Shown here piece by piece: positions 34,927 to 44,475 of a stretch of DNA of 64,000 nt. Under the pieces are notes generated by a model that saw only the letters and a program-made list of their open reading frames with translations, was not told where the DNA came from and did no database searches. Source of the DNA: Thermoleophilia bacterium (GTDB taxonomy: Bacteria > Actinomycetota > Thermoleophilia > Miltoncostaeales > Miltoncostaeaceae). The stretch's first letter is position 1. Every line of letters starts with the position of its first letter. The position numbers were made by a program, and so were the translations under genes. The stretch is taken from the NCBI GenBank assembly GCA_028285405.1, contig JANQPH010000041.1, positions 62,001-126,000 of the forward strand, read 5' to 3'.

Positions 34927-34991
34927 ACTGCATCTGCTGCCGACCGTCGCGTCACGGCCGACCGCCATCGCGTGTGCCCTGCCGGTGTTCC

Positions 34992-35594
34992 CTACTTCGA
35001 ATACAACTCCACGATCAGCTGCTCCTGCACCGGAGCGTCGACCTCGGACCGATCCGGCGGCCGCAGCACCTTGCCGTTGAGCGCGTCGTGGTCGGCCTGC
35101 AGCCAGGGGGCGACGACCGCGACCAGCTCTGTCGCGGCTCGGATCGCCGGCTCGGCGTTCGAGCCCGGCTTGACGGTGATCACGTCGTCCGCCCGCACCT
35201 GGTAGCTCGGGATGTCGACGCGCTTGCCGTTCACCTGGAAGTGGCCGTGGTTCACGAACTGGCGGGCCTGACGCCTGGTCGAGGCGAAACCCAGCCGGAA
35301 GACGACGTTGTCGAGCCGCAGCTCGAGCAGGCGGAGAAGGTTCTCGCCCGTGATGCCCGGTTGCCTGCTGGCCCGGTCGTAGTACCGGCGGAACTGCTTC
35401 TCGAGCACCCCGTAGTACCGGCGGGTCTTCTGCTTCTCGCGCAGCTGCAGCAGGTACTCGCTCTGGCGAATCCGGCCGCGGCCGTGCTGGCCGGGCGGAT
35501 AGGAGCGCCGCTCGAGGTACTTGGCGCACTTGGTCGTCAGCGGCTCGCCCTCACGGCGGGAGAGCTTGACCTGCGGTCCGGTGTAGCGGGCCAC
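34992..35594 (-). CDS. rpsD: 30S ribosomal protein S4
   Basis: 200 residues, an early-assembly protein. The N-terminus is MARYTGPQVKLSRREGE. It has QHGRGR.R.SEY...L.EKQK.R..YG, and the S4 RNA-binding domain RLDNVVFRLGFASTRRQARQFVNHGH. GTG 35594 shares its last base with the rpsK stop. One Cys is kept in LTTKCAKY, so the four-Cys zinc form is absent. Confidence 0.97.
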   Translation of the reverse strand: MARYTGPQVKLSRREGEPLTTKCAKYLERRSYPPGQHGRGRIRQSEYLLQLREKQKTRRYYGVLEKQFRRYYDRASRQPGITGENLLRLLELRLDNVVFRLGFASTRRQARQFVNHGHFQVNGKRVDIPSYQVRADDVITVKPGSNAEPAIRAATELVAVVAPWLQADHDALNGKVLRPPDRSEVDAPVQEQLIVELYSK

Positions 35595-35989
35595 TAGACG
35601 CGCCTGCGCTTTCTCGGCCGACAGCCGTTGTGGGGAACCGGGGTGACGTCGGTGACGGAGCTGACCTCGAGGCCAGCAGCCTGCAGCGAGCGAATCGCGG
35701 TCTCCCGGCCCGAGCCCGGGCCCTTCACGTAGACGTCGACCTTCTGGAGCCCCTGCTCCATGCCCTTTCGGGCCGCCGAGTCGGCGGTGACCTGCGCGGC
35801 GTAGGGCGTGCTCTTGCGCGAGCCCTTGAAGCCCGCCGAGCCGGCGGTCTCCCACGCGATCACGTTCCCCTGCTTGTCGGTCAGGGTCACGATCGTGTTG
35901 TTGAACGACGTCTTGATGTGCGCGTGGCCGACGGCGATGTTCTTGCGTGCCTTGCGCCGAGTCCGGCCGCGTGTGGTCTGACGTGCCAT
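35594..35989 (-). CDS. rpsK: 30S ribosomal protein S11
   Basis: 131 residues. Contains [45 protein letters not shown], and the tail [19 protein letters not shown] 35989. It lies between rpsM and rpsD in the normal alpha-operon order. Confidence 0.97.
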   Translation of the reverse strand: MARQTTRGRTRRKARKNIAVGHAHIKTSFNNTIVTLTDKQGNVIAWETAGSAGFKGSRKSTPYAAQVTADSAARKGMEQGLQKVDVYVKGPGSGRETAIRSLQAAGLEVSSVTDVTPVPHNGCRPRKRRRV

Positions 35990-35998
35990 GCGCCTCCG

Positions 35999-36367
35999 CT
36001 ACTTCTTCTTCTTGCCGACGGTCTTCTTCGCGCCCTTGCGGGTTCGCGCGTTGGTCTTCGTGCGCTGACCCCGCAGGGGAAGCCCCCGGCGGTGGCGCAG
36101 GCCGCGGTAACAGCCGATCTCCTGCAAGCGCTTGATGTCGTTGCTGCGCTCGCGCTTGAGGTCACCCTCGACGGTCAGCCGCTTCTCGATCACGTCGCGG
36201 AGCTGGCCGACCTCGTCCTCGGTGAGGTCGCGCACGTAGGTGTCGGGGCGGATCCCCGTCTGCTCCAGCACCTTGTTGGCCGTGGAGCGACCGATGCCGT
36301 AGATGTAGGTCAGTCCGATCTCGACGCGCTTCTCGCGCGGGACGTTGACGCCAGCGATTCGTGCCAT
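35999..36367 (-). CDS. rpsM: 30S ribosomal protein S13
   Basis: 122 residues. [22 protein letters not shown], then [13 protein letters not shown] and [18 protein letters not shown], with a Lys-rich end. ATG 36367, 14 bases after rpmJ. The longer ORF toward 36526 covers rpmJ and is not used. Confidence 0.97.
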   Translation of the reverse strand: MARIAGVNVPREKRVEIGLTYIYGIGRSTANKVLEQTGIRPDTYVRDLTEDEVGQLRDVIEKRLTVEGDLKRERSNDIKRLQEIGCYRGLRHRRGLPLRGQRTKTNARTRKGAKKTVGKKKK

Positions 36368-36381
36368 AGCGGTCGGCGAAC

Positions 36382-36495
36382 CTACCCTTGAACCTGCTTG
36401 TGGCGAGGAATCGGGCAGATCACGAGGATCTTCCCGCGCCGCTTGACGACGCGACACTTCTCGCACATGGGCTTGACTGACGGACGGACCTTCAC
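36382..36495 (-). CDS. rpmJ: 50S ribosomal protein L36
   Basis: 37 residues, [14 protein letters not shown]...[14 protein letters not shown], with the zinc ligands C-x2-C...C...H of the C+ form. GTG 36495 has AGGAG 4 bases upstream. It is the first gene of the rpmJ-rpsM-rpsK-rpsD-rpoA-rplQ unit. infA, the usual upstream neighbour, is absent here. Confidence 0.95.
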   Translation of the reverse strand: MKVRPSVKPMCEKCRVVKRRGKILVICPIPRHKQVQG

Positions 36496-36563
36496 GGGGC
36501 TCCTCTGTGAGCCGGGGCATGACCACGTTCGGGCAGGCTGAGCGGCCCGAGGCGCGACGAGGG

Positions 36564-36592
36564 ATAGTAACAAAGATCGGCCGTCGACTCGA
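36564..36592 (-). promoter_or_regulatory. Candidate promoter of the rpmJ (alpha) operon
   Basis: On the minus strand an extended -10 TGTTACTAT (36564-36572) lies 17 bases from a weak -35 TCGAGT (36587-36592). It is 69 bases upstream of the rpmJ start, in the only sizeable gap between the map side and the alpha operon. It directly follows the nudix stop. Confidence 0.5.
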
Positions 36593-37045
36593 TCACTGGA
36601 CGCGCCCGCGGAACGCGACCACGAGCTGCTCGTAGACGCCCCGCCGGAACGGGGTCGTGATCCTGGCCAGCTCGGTCAGCGACATCCAGTCCCACGCGCG
36701 CAGCTCGCGGTCGTCCACCCGAATCCGGCCCGGCTCGGACTCGAGGGCGAGCAGGGACCATCGCTGGGTCTGCCCCATCCCGAGCTTCGGTCGCGTGCGC
36801 GACTCGGGCGGGAGCTCGTAGCTGAGCCAGCACCGGGTCTGCGCCGCCAGCTCGACGTCGCCGCGGCCGAGCCCGATCTCCTCCTCGAGCTCACGCCACA
36901 GCGCGTGCTCGGGGTCCTCCCCCGTCTTGATCCCGCCTTGGGGGAGCTGCCACGCACCCGGCGTGCCCATTCGCTCGACCGCGACCACGCGTCCGTCGCC
37001 GCCGACGACCACAGCCCCCACGGAGGCACGAAAGTGCGCTCCCAT
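36593..37045 (-). CDS. NUDIX hydrolase (RppH/Ap4A-hydrolase-like)
   Basis: 150 residues. Contains [29 protein letters not shown], a complete Nudix box (G-x5-E-x7-REUxEExGU). The PQGG and the preceding Trp-Gln match RNA pyrophosphohydrolase and Ap4A hydrolases. It could decap mRNA 5' ends or clear dinucleoside polyphosphates. ATG 37045; it follows osmC by 11 bases and replaces infA in this operon. Confidence 0.88.
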   Translation of the reverse strand: MGAHFRASVGAVVVGGDGRVVAVERMGTPGAWQLPQGGIKTGEDPEHALWRELEEEIGLGRGDVELAAQTRCWLSYELPPESRTRPKLGMGQTQRWSLLALESEPGRIRVDDRELRAWDWMSLTELARITTPFRRGVYEQLVVAFRGRVQ

Positions 37046-37056
37046 CGCGGCGAGGT

Positions 37057-37488
37057 CTACTCGACGAACGTGATGGCGTCGGCGAACACCACGCCACCCG
37101 CGAGCGTCTTGTGCACGGGGCAGCGGGTCGCGACGTGAGCCAGGCGCGTGCGCTCGGCATCTGTGAACGTCCCCTGGACGCGCACGTCGACCGAGATGCG
37201 GTCGATCATGCCGACGGCGTCGTCCTCGCACTCCTTGCAGTCGTCGGCGTGGACGCGGTTGAACTCGAGCCCGGCCTCGACGCGGCGAAGCGGGATCTGC
37301 TTGTGCTCGGCGTACATGGCGAGGGTCACGCAGGTGCATGCCGCGAGCGCCCCCAAGAGCTGCTCGTAGGGATCGGGGGCCGAGTCGGAGCCGCCGAGAC
37401 TGCTCGGCTCGTCCGCGAACCAGGTGTGCCTGCCGTCGGTGACCCGGACCCGCCGGCCCGTCTCGAGTGCCGCGCTGATTCGGGCCAC
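37057..37488 (-). CDS. OsmC/YhfA family protein
   Basis: 143 residues. The OsmC fold is indicated by DPYEQLLGALAACTCVTL (first reactive Cys) and ATRCPVHKTLA (second Cys). It is probably a thiol-dependent peroxidase reducing organic or inorganic hydroperoxides. There is also an extra Cys pair (DDCKECEDD) in the middle, as in YhfA-like members. GTG 37488, 11 bases downstream of map. Confidence 0.88.
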   Translation of the reverse strand: MARISAALETGRRVRVTDGRHTWFADEPSSLGGSDSAPDPYEQLLGALAACTCVTLAMYAEHKQIPLRRVEAGLEFNRVHADDCKECEDDAVGMIDRISVDVRVQGTFTDAERTRLAHVATRCPVHKTLAGGVVFADAITFVE

Positions 37489-37499
37489 GCGCCGACCGC

Positions 37500-38285
37500 C
37501 TAGCGGGCGGCCGCTGCGGTCAGGATCCGCGGCCCGTCCTCGGTCACGGCGACCGTGTGCTCCCAGTGGGCCGAGCGGGCCCCGTCCTTCGTCCGCACGG
37601 TCCAGCGATCGTCGTCGAGCTGGATCGCGTTGCCGCCGGCGTTCACCATCGGCTCGATCGCGATCACGAGACCCGGGACGAGCTTCGGCCCCGTTCCCGC
37701 GACGCCGAAGTTCGGAACCTGCGGCTCCTCGTGCATCGAGCGCCCGACGCCGTGCCCGACGAGGCTCCTGATCACCGAGAAGCCGGCGCCTTCGACGACC
37801 GGCTGGATCGCCGCGCCGATGTCGCCCACGGTGCCGCCCGGTCGGCACGCGGCGATACCGGCATCGAGCGCCTCGGAGGTGACCCGCGAGAGCCGAGCGG
37901 ACTCGGGATCGACCTCGCCGATCCCATGGGTGCGGGCACCGTCGCTCACCCACCCGTCGAGGATCACGCCGACGTCGATGGCGATCAGATCCCCGTCCTC
38001 GAGCGCATAGGGTCCGGGGATCCCGTGCACCACCTCGTCGTTGACCGACGCGCAGATCGAGCCGGGAAACGCCGGCGCCCCCGGGGGGCCCGGGTAGCCG
38101 AGGAACGCGGGGGTGCCACCGGCCTCACGGATCATCGTCTCGGCCACCTCGTCCAGCGCGGCGGTCGTCACGCCCGGCTCGACGACGCGCTCGAGCGCGT
38201 CGTGCACGGCGGCGAGGATCGCGCCCGAGGCGGCGATCGCATCGACCTCATCCGGGGTCTTGGGAACCGGACCGGTCCGATGCAC
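37500..38285 (-). CDS. map: Methionine aminopeptidase type I
   Basis: Removes N-terminal Met from new proteins. 261 residues. Metal ligands are in IAIDVGVILDGWVSDGARTH (two Asp), GHGVGRSMHEEPQVPNFG (His), and IEPMVNAG and WEHTVAV (two Glu). GTG 38285 has AGGGG just upstream. Lies 37 bases after adk, the usual secY-adk-map order. Confidence 0.95.
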   Translation of the reverse strand: MHRTGPVPKTPDEVDAIAASGAILAAVHDALERVVEPGVTTAALDEVAETMIREAGGTPAFLGYPGPPGAPAFPGSICASVNDEVVHGIPGPYALEDGDLIAIDVGVILDGWVSDGARTHGIGEVDPESARLSRVTSEALDAGIAACRPGGTVGDIGAAIQPVVEGAGFSVIRSLVGHGVGRSMHEEPQVPNFGVAGTGPKLVPGLVIAIEPMVNAGGNAIQLDDDRWTVRTKDGARSAHWEHTVAVTEDGPRILTAAAAR

Positions 38286-38322
38286 CGGCCCCTGCGCTCC
38301 GACGGGCGCGGCCCGGCGGCGC

Positions 38323-38877
38323 CTAGCAGGCTTTGCTGACTGCCGCCTCGATCTCACCGAACACCTCGTCGACCGACTGCTCGCCGTTGATTCGCGCGAG
38401 CAATCCGCGTGCCTCGTAGTAGCCGATGAGCGGCTCGGTCTGCTCCAGATAGACGTCGAGTCGCTTGGCGACGGTCTCGGGGGTGTCGTCGGCGCGCCCC
38501 CGCGCGAGCAGCCGCTCGATCAGCTCGTCGCGACCGACGTCGAGCAGCAGCACGACGCACAGCGCCGAGTCGAGCGAGTCGAGGAGCTCGTCGAGCGCTT
38601 GTGCTTGAGGCACCGAGCGCGGGAACCCGTCGAGGAGGAACCCCCCGTCGTGGCTCTCCAGCCGCTCGCGGATCATCCCGATCACGACCTCGTCCGGGAC
38701 CAGCTCGCCGGCGTCCATGTAGCGCTTCGCCTCGACGCCGAGCGCGGTTCCGTCCGCCACGGCCGCCCGCAGGAGGTCGCCCGTCGACAGATGCGCGTCG
38801 CCGGTCGCGGCCACGAGTCGCTCGGCCTGCGTGCCCTTGCCGGCACCAGGCGGGCCCAGGAAGACCAAGCGGGCTAT
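38323..38877 (-). CDS. adk: Adenylate kinase, probable ATA start
   Basis: Interconverts ATP, ADP and AMP. 184 residues if started at ATA 38877. P-loop GPPGAGKGTQAERL near the N-terminus, STGDLLRAAV, GFLLDGFPRS and LLARGRADDT. It has the short (lid-less) form typical of actinobacteria. ATA gives the family-like MARLVFLGPPG, sits 8 bases after AAGGG, and overlaps the secY stop (ATAG). A TTG at 38868 is the only standard start and gives MVFLGPPG but is 17 bases from the Shine-Dalgarno. Confidence 0.9.
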   Translation of the reverse strand: MARLVFLGPPGAGKGTQAERLVAATGDAHLSTGDLLRAAVADGTALGVEAKRYMDAGELVPDEVVIGMIRERLESHDGGFLLDGFPRSVPQAQALDELLDSLDSALCVVLLLDVGRDELIERLLARGRADDTPETVAKRLDVYLEQTEPLIGYYEARGLLARINGEQSVDEVFGEIEAAVSKAC

Positions 38878-40136
38878 CGCAGGAACCCTTCGTAGTTGCG
38901 CATGAGGAGCTGAGCCTCCATCTGGCGCATGGTATCGAGCGCGACGCCGACGACGATGAGGATCGACGTCCCGCCGAGCACTCCGAAGAACGCACTCGAC
39001 TCGGGCAGATAGCGAAACGCGATGTTCGGGAACTCCGCCACGGCCGCAAGATAGATGGCACCGGGCAGCGTGAGCCGGGTCAGCACGCGGTCGAGATAGA
39101 CGGCGGTCGGTCGACCCGGTCTGACGCCCGGGATGAAGCCACCGTGCTTCTTGAGGTTGTCCGCCTGGTCGACGGGGTTGAACTGGACCGCGGTGTAGAA
39201 GTACGTGAACCCGATGATGAGCAGGCCCTCGAAGATGATGTAGTACCAGGAGCCCGGCGCGAGGAAGTCGGAGACCTGCTGGAAGAAGGATCCCCGGCCC
39301 GCCAGCTCGGCGAACGTGGCCGGCAGGATCACCACCGACGTCGCGAAGATGACCGGAATCACCCCGGCCATGTTCACGCGCAGGGGCATGTACGTCGTTC
39401 CGCCCGAGGTCATGCGGCGTCCGACGACGCGTTTCGCGTACTGGATCGGGATTCGGCGCTGGCCCTCGTTGACAAACACGACTCCGACGACCACGGCCAG
39501 GGCGACGAGCCCGATGATCACCTGCGAGACCGGCTCGAGCCCCCACCAGCCTTGGAGGGCCGTCGGCACGGCGGCCACGATGCTCGCGAAGATCAGCAGT
39601 GAGATCCCGTTGCCCACACCGCGCTGCGTGATCAGCTCACCCAGCCACATCACCAGCGTCGTGCCCGCCGTGAGCGAGACGACGATCAGGTAGAAGCGCG
39701 CCATGTTCAGGTCCGGCAGCGCGTCCTGCGACTGGAAGTAGAGGACGTACGCGAAGGACTGGAAGAACGCCAGCGCGACCGTGAGGTAGCGGGTGTACTG
39801 GGTGATCTTCTGCTGGCCGCTCTCACCCTCCTTCTGGAGCTTCTCGAGGGTCGGGATGACCACCGTCATCAGCTGCAAGATGATGCTCGCGGTGATGTAC
39901 GGCATGATCCCGAGCGCGAAGACCGCGAAGCGGGTCAGCGCGCCTCCGGCGAAGAGGTTCAGGAAGTCCAGCAGCGTGCTGCCGCGATTCTGGATCGCCG
40001 CTTCCAGCGCGGCCGTGTCCACGCCGGGTACCGGCACGAACGAGCCGAATCGGAAGATCGCCAGGATGAATGCGGTGAAGAGGAGCTTCTTTCGGAGATC
40101 CGCGGAGCGGAGCGCCGTGAGAATCGTCTTCAGCAT
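38874..40136 (-). CDS. secY: Protein translocase subunit SecY
   Basis: Central pore of the Sec translocon. 420 residues with ten predicted helices. Family blocks: LRKKLLFTAFILAIFRFGSFVPVPGVD, FALGIMPYITASIILQLM, GNGISLLIFASIV, and DNLKKHGGFIPGVRPGRPTAVYLD. ATG 40136 overlaps the rplO stop as ATGA. secE is far away next to tRNA-Trp. Confidence 0.97.
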   Translation of the reverse strand: MLKTILTALRSADLRKKLLFTAFILAIFRFGSFVPVPGVDTAALEAAIQNRGSTLLDFLNLFAGGALTRFAVFALGIMPYITASIILQLMTVVIPTLEKLQKEGESGQQKITQYTRYLTVALAFFQSFAYVLYFQSQDALPDLNMARFYLIVVSLTAGTTLVMWLGELITQRGVGNGISLLIFASIVAAVPTALQGWWGLEPVSQVIIGLVALAVVVGVVFVNEGQRRIPIQYAKRVVGRRMTSGGTTYMPLRVNMAGVIPVIFATSVVILPATFAELAGRGSFFQQVSDFLAPGSWYYIIFEGLLIIGFTYFYTAVQFNPVDQADNLKKHGGFIPGVRPGRPTAVYLDRVLTRLTLPGAIYLAAVAEFPNIAFRYLPESSAFFGVLGGTSILIVVGVALDTMRQMEAQLLMRNYEGFLR

Positions 40137-40816
40137 CAGCCGGCCTCGTCGACCCCCGCGTCAGCCGCGTCGTCTGCGGCCGGCCCGGTTGGCGACTCGG
40201 CCTCGCCCGGCGGCGTCTCGTCGAGCGTGGGCTCGACTTCTGCGGCCGCCTGTGGCGCATTCTGCTGCGGTACCTCTGGCTGGGACTCCTCCGCCGGGCT
40301 CAGGACCTCGACCGTCCCTCCGGCGGCTTCGATCTTCTGCCGAGCCGAGGCGCTGAACGCGTCGGCCCGAACCGTCAGGGCCACCTCGAGCTCGCCGTCA
40401 CCGAGGATCTTGATCGGCCAACCGCGGTTGGCGTTGTTCTTCACGATCCCCCGCTCGACCAGCGCGGCCTCGTCGACGACCGCTCCCGCCGGGAAGGCGG
40501 CGAGGCTGCCGACGTTCACGGGCACGCTGTGGGTGCGGAACGGCCCCATCGGCATCGACATCTTCTTGTTCGAGCCGCGGAGCTTGCCCTGCTGCATGTA
40601 CAGCGGCATCTGCCCGCCGGTGAAGCCGGGACGCACGCCACCGCCACTGCGCGCACCGAGCCCCTTGGTACCCCGGCCGGAGGTCTTGCCGTGACCCGAG
40701 CCCTCGCCGCGGCCGACGCGCTTGCGCGCCTTGCGGCTGCCGGGGTTGGGCGCCAGCTTCTCGAGCCGGACGTCCTCCGGGTCGACGGTCTCCACTTCGG
40801 TCTCGCGCTCAGCCAC
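40136..40816 (-). CDS. rplO: 50S ribosomal protein L15 with C-terminal acidic tail
   Basis: 226 residues; the usual length is about 145-160. The core has KRVGRGEGSGHGKTSGRGTKG and RPGFTGGQMPLY.. and runs to about residue 173. The last ~53 residues are Glu/Pro/Ala-rich and acidic (QPEVPQQNAPQAAAEVEP then acidic). The N-terminus also has about 17 extra acidic residues. GTG 40816 overlaps rpmD by 8 bases. Confidence 0.95.
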   Translation of the reverse strand: MAERETEVETVDPEDVRLEKLAPNPGSRKARKRVGRGEGSGHGKTSGRGTKGLGARSGGGVRPGFTGGQMPLYMQQGKLRGSNKKMSMPMGPFRTHSVPVNVGSLAAFPAGAVVDEAALVERGIVKNNANRGWPIKILGDGELEVALTVRADAFSASARQKIEAAGGTVEVLSPAEESQPEVPQQNAPQAAAEVEPTLDETPPGEAESPTGPAADDAADAGVDEAG

Positions 40817-41024
40817 CTGCGGCCTCCTCGACCCGTACGAGGCGACTCACCAGGCGCAGCTGACCCTGGAGCTGGGGCGAGTCCTCCCGCTCGACAGTGT
40901 TGCCGATCGTGCCCAACCCCAAGGAGCGCAGCGTTCCCCGATGACGGGCCTGGGTGCCGATGGCCGAACGCACCTGCGTGACCCGCAGCACGGGCGTGCC
41001 GGACTTCTTCGTGGACGGCGTCAT
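40809..41024 (-). CDS. rpmD: 50S ribosomal protein L30
   Basis: 71 residues. [36 protein letters not shown], then a short extra tail, is typical of L30. ATG 41024 overlaps rpsE as ATGA and it overlaps rplO by 8 bases. Confidence 0.93.
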   Translation of the reverse strand: MTPSTKKSGTPVLRVTQVRSAIGTQARHRGTLRSLGLGTIGNTVEREDSPQLQGQLRLVSRLVRVEEAAGG

Positions 41025-41635
41025 GACGCCTCGCTGGCCACCGCCGCGCCGGCATCGGCCGAGGCGCTCGGGGCCTCGTCGCCGGAGTCCTCGCGCGGGG
41101 ACGGAGCGCTCTCGTCGATCCCGAGCACGTGCTTGACCGAGAGACCTCGGAGCTCGGCGATCTCCTGCGGCGTGCGCAGCTGCTTCAGGCCGTCGACCGT
41201 GGCGGCGACGATGTTGACCGGGTTCGGCGAGCCGAGGGACTTGCTGAGGATGTCGCGAATCCCCGCCAGCTCGAGCACCGCGCGCACCCCGCCGCCGGCG
41301 ATGACACCGGTACCGGGCGCGGCCGGCTTCAGGAGCACGCGGCCGGCGCCGGCGCGGCCGAGGACCTGGTGGGTGATCGTCGTGCCGTGCAGGGGAACGC
41401 GGAACAGGTTCTTGCGGCCGTCCTCGATGGCCTTCTGGATCGCGAGCGGAACCTCGTTGGCCTTGCCGTAGCCCACGCCGACGATGTCCTTCTCGTCACC
41501 CACGACCACGAGCGCCGTGAACGAGAACCGGCGGCCGCCCTTCACGACCTTGGCGACGCGGTTGATCTCGACCACCCGCTCGTTGAGCTCGATGCCCTGC
41601 GGATTGATCTTTGCTCGACGGTCGTTGGTGCTCAT
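41021..41635 (-). CDS. rpsE: 30S ribosomal protein S5
   Basis: 204 residues. [56 protein letters not shown]. The last ~35 residues ([21 protein letters not shown]...) are a disordered acidic tail. ATG 41635 overlaps the rplR stop as ATGA. Confidence 0.96.
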   Translation of the reverse strand: MSTNDRRAKINPQGIELNERVVEINRVAKVVKGGRRFSFTALVVVGDEKDIVGVGYGKANEVPLAIQKAIEDGRKNLFRVPLHGTTITHQVLGRAGAGRVLLKPAAPGTGVIAGGGVRAVLELAGIRDILSKSLGSPNPVNIVAATVDGLKQLRTPQEIAELRGLSVKHVLGIDESAPSPREDSGDEAPSASADAGAAVASEAS

Positions 41636-41985
41636 CAGAACTCGAGTCCTCCCTCACGCGCGGCTTCGGCGAGACGCGCAACGCGGCCGTGGTACCGGTA
41701 TCCGGCTCGATCGAAGACGACCCGCGTGACCCCTGCCTCGCGACCCCGCTCGGCGACACGGGTGCCGACGGCATTCGCAGCGTCGGCCTTCGACAGCCCG
41801 CGCAGATCGGCCTCGTGTGAGCCGGCGGCGGCAAGCGTGCGCCCGGTGGAGTCGTCGATCAGCTGTGCGTAGATGCGCTTGTTCGAGCGCGCGACGCTGA
41901 GCCGGGGCCGCTCGGAGCTGCCCACGACCCTGCCGCGAATCCGCCGGTGCCGGCGGGAGCGTGCGTCTGTTCCTGTGATTGCCAT
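41635..41985 (-). CDS. rplR: 50S ribosomal protein L18
   Basis: 116 residues. [41 protein letters not shown], then [19 protein letters not shown], binding 5S rRNA. ATG 41985, three bases from the rplF stop. Normal length and position in the spc order. Confidence 0.96.
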   Translation of the reverse strand: MAITGTDARSRRHRRIRGRVVGSSERPRLSVARSNKRIYAQLIDDSTGRTLAAAGSHEADLRGLSKADAANAVGTRVAERGREAGVTRVVFDRAGYRYHGRVARLAEAAREGGLEF

Positions 41986-41988
41986 GCG

Positions 41989-42522
41989 CTAGGCCCTCTT
42001 CCCGACCTTGCGGCGAACGTCCTCGCCGGCGTACCGAATCCCCTTGCCCTTGTAGGGCTCGGGCGGGCGGACCTTGCGAACCTCGGCCGCGACCTGCCCG
42101 ACGGCCTGCTTGTCGATCCCGCTCACCACCACGCGGGTCGGCTCCGGGGTCTCGAAGCTGATGCCCTCGGGCGGCTCCATCGTGACCGGGTGCGAGTAGC
42201 CGACCGACAGCTCGAGGTTCTTCCCCTTGACCTGGGCGCGGTACCCCACGCCGACGATCTCGAGCTCGCGGGTGAAGCCCTCGGTCACGCCGGTCACCAT
42301 GTTGGCGATGAGGCTCCGGGTCAGCCCGTGCAGCGCGCGGTGAGGAGCCCGGTCGGTCGGTCGAACGACCCGCAGCTCGTCGTCGGCGTGCTGGACCTCG
42401 ATCGGCGCCGACACGGCGACGTCGAGCTCGCCCTTCGGCCCTTTCACGGCAACACGCTGGCCGTCGAGGGTGACCTCGACGCCAGACGGAACGGGAATGG
42501 GCGCTCGACCGATTCGACTCAC
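41989..42522 (-). CDS. rplF: 50S ribosomal protein L6
   Basis: 177 residues. [51 protein letters not shown], and [14 protein letters not shown] near the C-terminus. GTG 42522 has AGGAG 6 bases upstream. The longer ATG form to 42570 would run into rpsH. Confidence 0.96.
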   Translation of the reverse strand: MSRIGRAPIPVPSGVEVTLDGQRVAVKGPKGELDVAVSAPIEVQHADDELRVVRPTDRAPHRALHGLTRSLIANMVTGVTEGFTRELEIVGVGYRAQVKGKNLELSVGYSHPVTMEPPEGISFETPEPTRVVVSGIDKQAVGQVAAEVRKVRPPEPYKGKGIRYAGEDVRRKVGKRA

Positions 42523-42535
42523 GACAGCTCCTCGC

Positions 42536-42931
42536 CTACCAGACCGCGCACATGACCTCGCCGCCGACACCGCGGCGACGGGCCTCGTGGCCGGTGATCA
42601 CGCCCTGCGAGGTCGAGACGATCGCGATACCCATCCCGCCGAGGATGCGGGGAATCGAGGTTTGGTCGGCGTACACGCGCCGGCCGGGCTTGGACACGCG
42701 CTCGAGTCCGGAGATGACGCGCCGGCGACGCTCGTCGTACTTGAGCGTGATGCGCAGCACGGAGCCGACGGGGGCCTCGACCTCCTCGACGCCCTCGATG
42801 TAGCCCTCCTCCTGGAGCACGCGCGCGATCTCGCGCTTGAGCTTCGACGTGGGCACGTCGCAGGTCTCGTGCAGCGCCAGGTTGGCGTTGCGCACGCGAG
42901 TGAGCATGTCGGCGACCGGGTCGTTCAGCAT
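42536..42931 (-). CDS. rpsH: 30S ribosomal protein S8
   Basis: 131 residues. [17 protein letters not shown], then [41 protein letters not shown] with the conserved Ser-Thr-Ser-x-Gly region. ATG 42931 directly abuts the rpsN stop. In E. coli S8 represses the spc operon; whether that holds here is unknown. Confidence 0.97.
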   Translation of the reverse strand: MLNDPVADMLTRVRNANLALHETCDVPTSKLKREIARVLQEEGYIEGVEEVEAPVGSVLRITLKYDERRRRVISGLERVSKPGRRVYADQTSIPRILGGMGIAIVSTSQGVITGHEARRRGVGGEVMCAVW

Positions 42932-43117
42932 CTACCAGCTCGACTTGGTCATGCCGGGGATCGAGCCCTCGTGGGCCAGCTCCCGCAGGCAGATGCGGCA
43001 GACGCCGAAACGGCGGTAGACCGAGCGGGACCGCCCGCAGCGCCAGCAGCGCGTGTACTCGCGTGTCTTGTACTTCTGAGGCCGGTTGGCCTTCACCCTG
43101 AGGCTGGTCTTCGCCAC
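42932..43117 (-). CDS. rpsN: 30S ribosomal protein S14, zinc-binding type Z
   Basis: 61 residues. [24 protein letters not shown], then the zinc site [25 protein letters not shown] (two C-x2-C pairs), ending GMTKSSW. GTG 43117. This short zinc form is typical of Gram-positive bacteria and sits in its usual place between rplE and rpsH. Confidence 0.96.
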   Translation of the reverse strand: MAKTSLRVKANRPQKYKTREYTRCWRCGRSRSVYRRFGVCRICLRELAHEGSIPGMTKSSW

Positions 43118-43130
43118 GTTCCTCCGCTCT

Positions 43131-43778
43131 CTATTTCCGCCGACCGACCGCGCGCGAGCGACGCATCTTGCGCCGCAGCTTGGCCGCGCGCTCCTCGGCC
43201 GACGCTCCATCTTGGCGGAAGGGCATTCCGAGCGCCCTCAGCAGCTCGCGCCCCTCCTCGTCGGTCTGTGCCGTCGTGCTGATCGTGACGTTGAGACCCC
43301 GGACCCGGTCGATCGCGTCGTAGTCGATCTCGGGGAAGATCGTCTGCTCGGCGAGCCCAAGGTTGTAGTTCCCACGGCCGTCGAAGCCGTCCGGGCTGAT
43401 GCCTCGAAAGTCGCGGATTCGCGGCAGGGCCACCGCCTCGAGCCGGTCCAGGAACTCCCACATGCGGGCGCGCCGCAGTGTGACCTTGGCCCCGATCGGC
43501 ATTCCCTCGCGCAGCTTGAACTGGGCGATCGACTTGCGCGCGCGAGTCACCGCGGGCTTCTGGCCCGAGATCTGCGCCAGCTGGGACATGGCCTCATCCA
43601 GCGCCCGGCTGTTGGTCTTGGCCTCGCCGACACCCATGCTGAGGACGATCTTGTCGAGCTGGGGGATCTGCATCGGCGACTTGTAGCCGAAGCGCTCCGC
43701 AAGGGCAGCACGGATCTCGCCCTCGTAGAGCTGCTGGAGGCGCGGCGTGCCGTTCGTGGTGTTCGTCTCGGTCGTCAT
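43131..43778 (-). CDS. rplE: 50S ribosomal protein L5
   Basis: 215 residues, 5S rRNA binding. [48 protein letters not shown], and [19 protein letters not shown]. The C-terminal ~35 residues ([22 protein letters not shown]) form a basic extension beyond the usual ~180. ATG 43778 overlaps rplX as ATGA. Confidence 0.96.
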   Translation of the reverse strand: MTTETNTTNGTPRLQQLYEGEIRAALAERFGYKSPMQIPQLDKIVLSMGVGEAKTNSRALDEAMSQLAQISGQKPAVTRARKSIAQFKLREGMPIGAKVTLRRARMWEFLDRLEAVALPRIRDFRGISPDGFDGRGNYNLGLAEQTIFPEIDYDAIDRVRGLNVTISTTAQTDEEGRELLRALGMPFRQDGASAEERAAKLRRKMRRSRAVGRRK

Positions 43779-44095
43779 GTCTGGTCGATGTGCTCCCCGG
43801 AGCGCACGGCGACGCGGATCTTCTTGCCGTCGATCACCTCGGTCCTGACCCGTGTCGCCCGCTTGTCGATCGGGTCGATCAACGCGACGTTCGACAGATG
43901 GATCGGGCCCGGGAACTCGATGATCCCGCCCGGGTCCTCCGGCGGCCGGGGGCGCGTGTGACGCTTGCGGATGTTGACGCCTTCGACGACGACACGCCCT
44001 TCCTTCGGGCGCACCTCCATCACCTCACCGGTCTTGCCGCGCTCCTTGCCCGAGATGACGATCACCTCGTCGCCCTTTCGAATGCGGGCACCCAT
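43775..44095 (-). CDS. rplX: 50S ribosomal protein L24
   Basis: 106 residues with a KOW motif: [24 protein letters not shown], then [11 protein letters not shown] and [18 protein letters not shown] 44095 shares a base with the rplN stop. Normal length. Confidence 0.96.
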   Translation of the reverse strand: MGARIRKGDEVIVISGKERGKTGEVMEVRPKEGRVVVEGVNIRKRHTRPRPPEDPGGIIEFPGPIHLSNVALIDPIDKRATRVRTEVIDGKKIRVAVRSGEHIDQT

Positions 44096-44463
44096 CAGAG
44101 CACCTCCGGAGCGAGGGAGATGATCTTCATGAAGTTCTTCTCGCGTAGCTCACGAGCGACCGGACCGAAGATGCGCGTCCCGCGCGGGTTGCGGGCGTTG
44201 TCGATGATCACCGCGGCGTTGTCGTCGAACGCGATGTAGGTGCCGTCGTCGCGGCCGTGCTCCTTCTTGGTCCGCACGACGACCGCCTTGACGACGTCGC
44301 CCTTCTTGATCGCGCCATTCGGGATCGCCTGCTTGACGGTGCCGACGATCACGTCGCCCACCCCGGCGTACCGGCGCCGGCTTCCACCCATGACCCGAAT
44401 GCACAGGATCTCCCGCGCACCGGTGTTGTCGGCGACCCGCAGTCGCGTCTCGTTCTGGACCAT
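44095..44463 (-). CDS. rplN: 50S ribosomal protein L14
   Basis: 122 residues. [58 protein letters not shown], and [22 protein letters not shown] 44463, 12 bases after rpsQ. Full length, standard spc position. Confidence 0.97.
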   Translation of the reverse strand: MVQNETRLRVADNTGAREILCIRVMGGSRRRYAGVGDVIVGTVKQAIPNGAIKKGDVVKAVVVRTKKEHGRDDGTYIAFDDNAAVIIDNARNPRGTRIFGPVARELREKNFMKIISLAPEVL

Positions 44464-44475
44464 CGCGAAGGCTCC

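Noticed and set aside
35594-35855. Longer S4 start at 35855
   Set aside because: It would overlap most of rpsK; GTG 35594 gives the conserved MARYTGP start.
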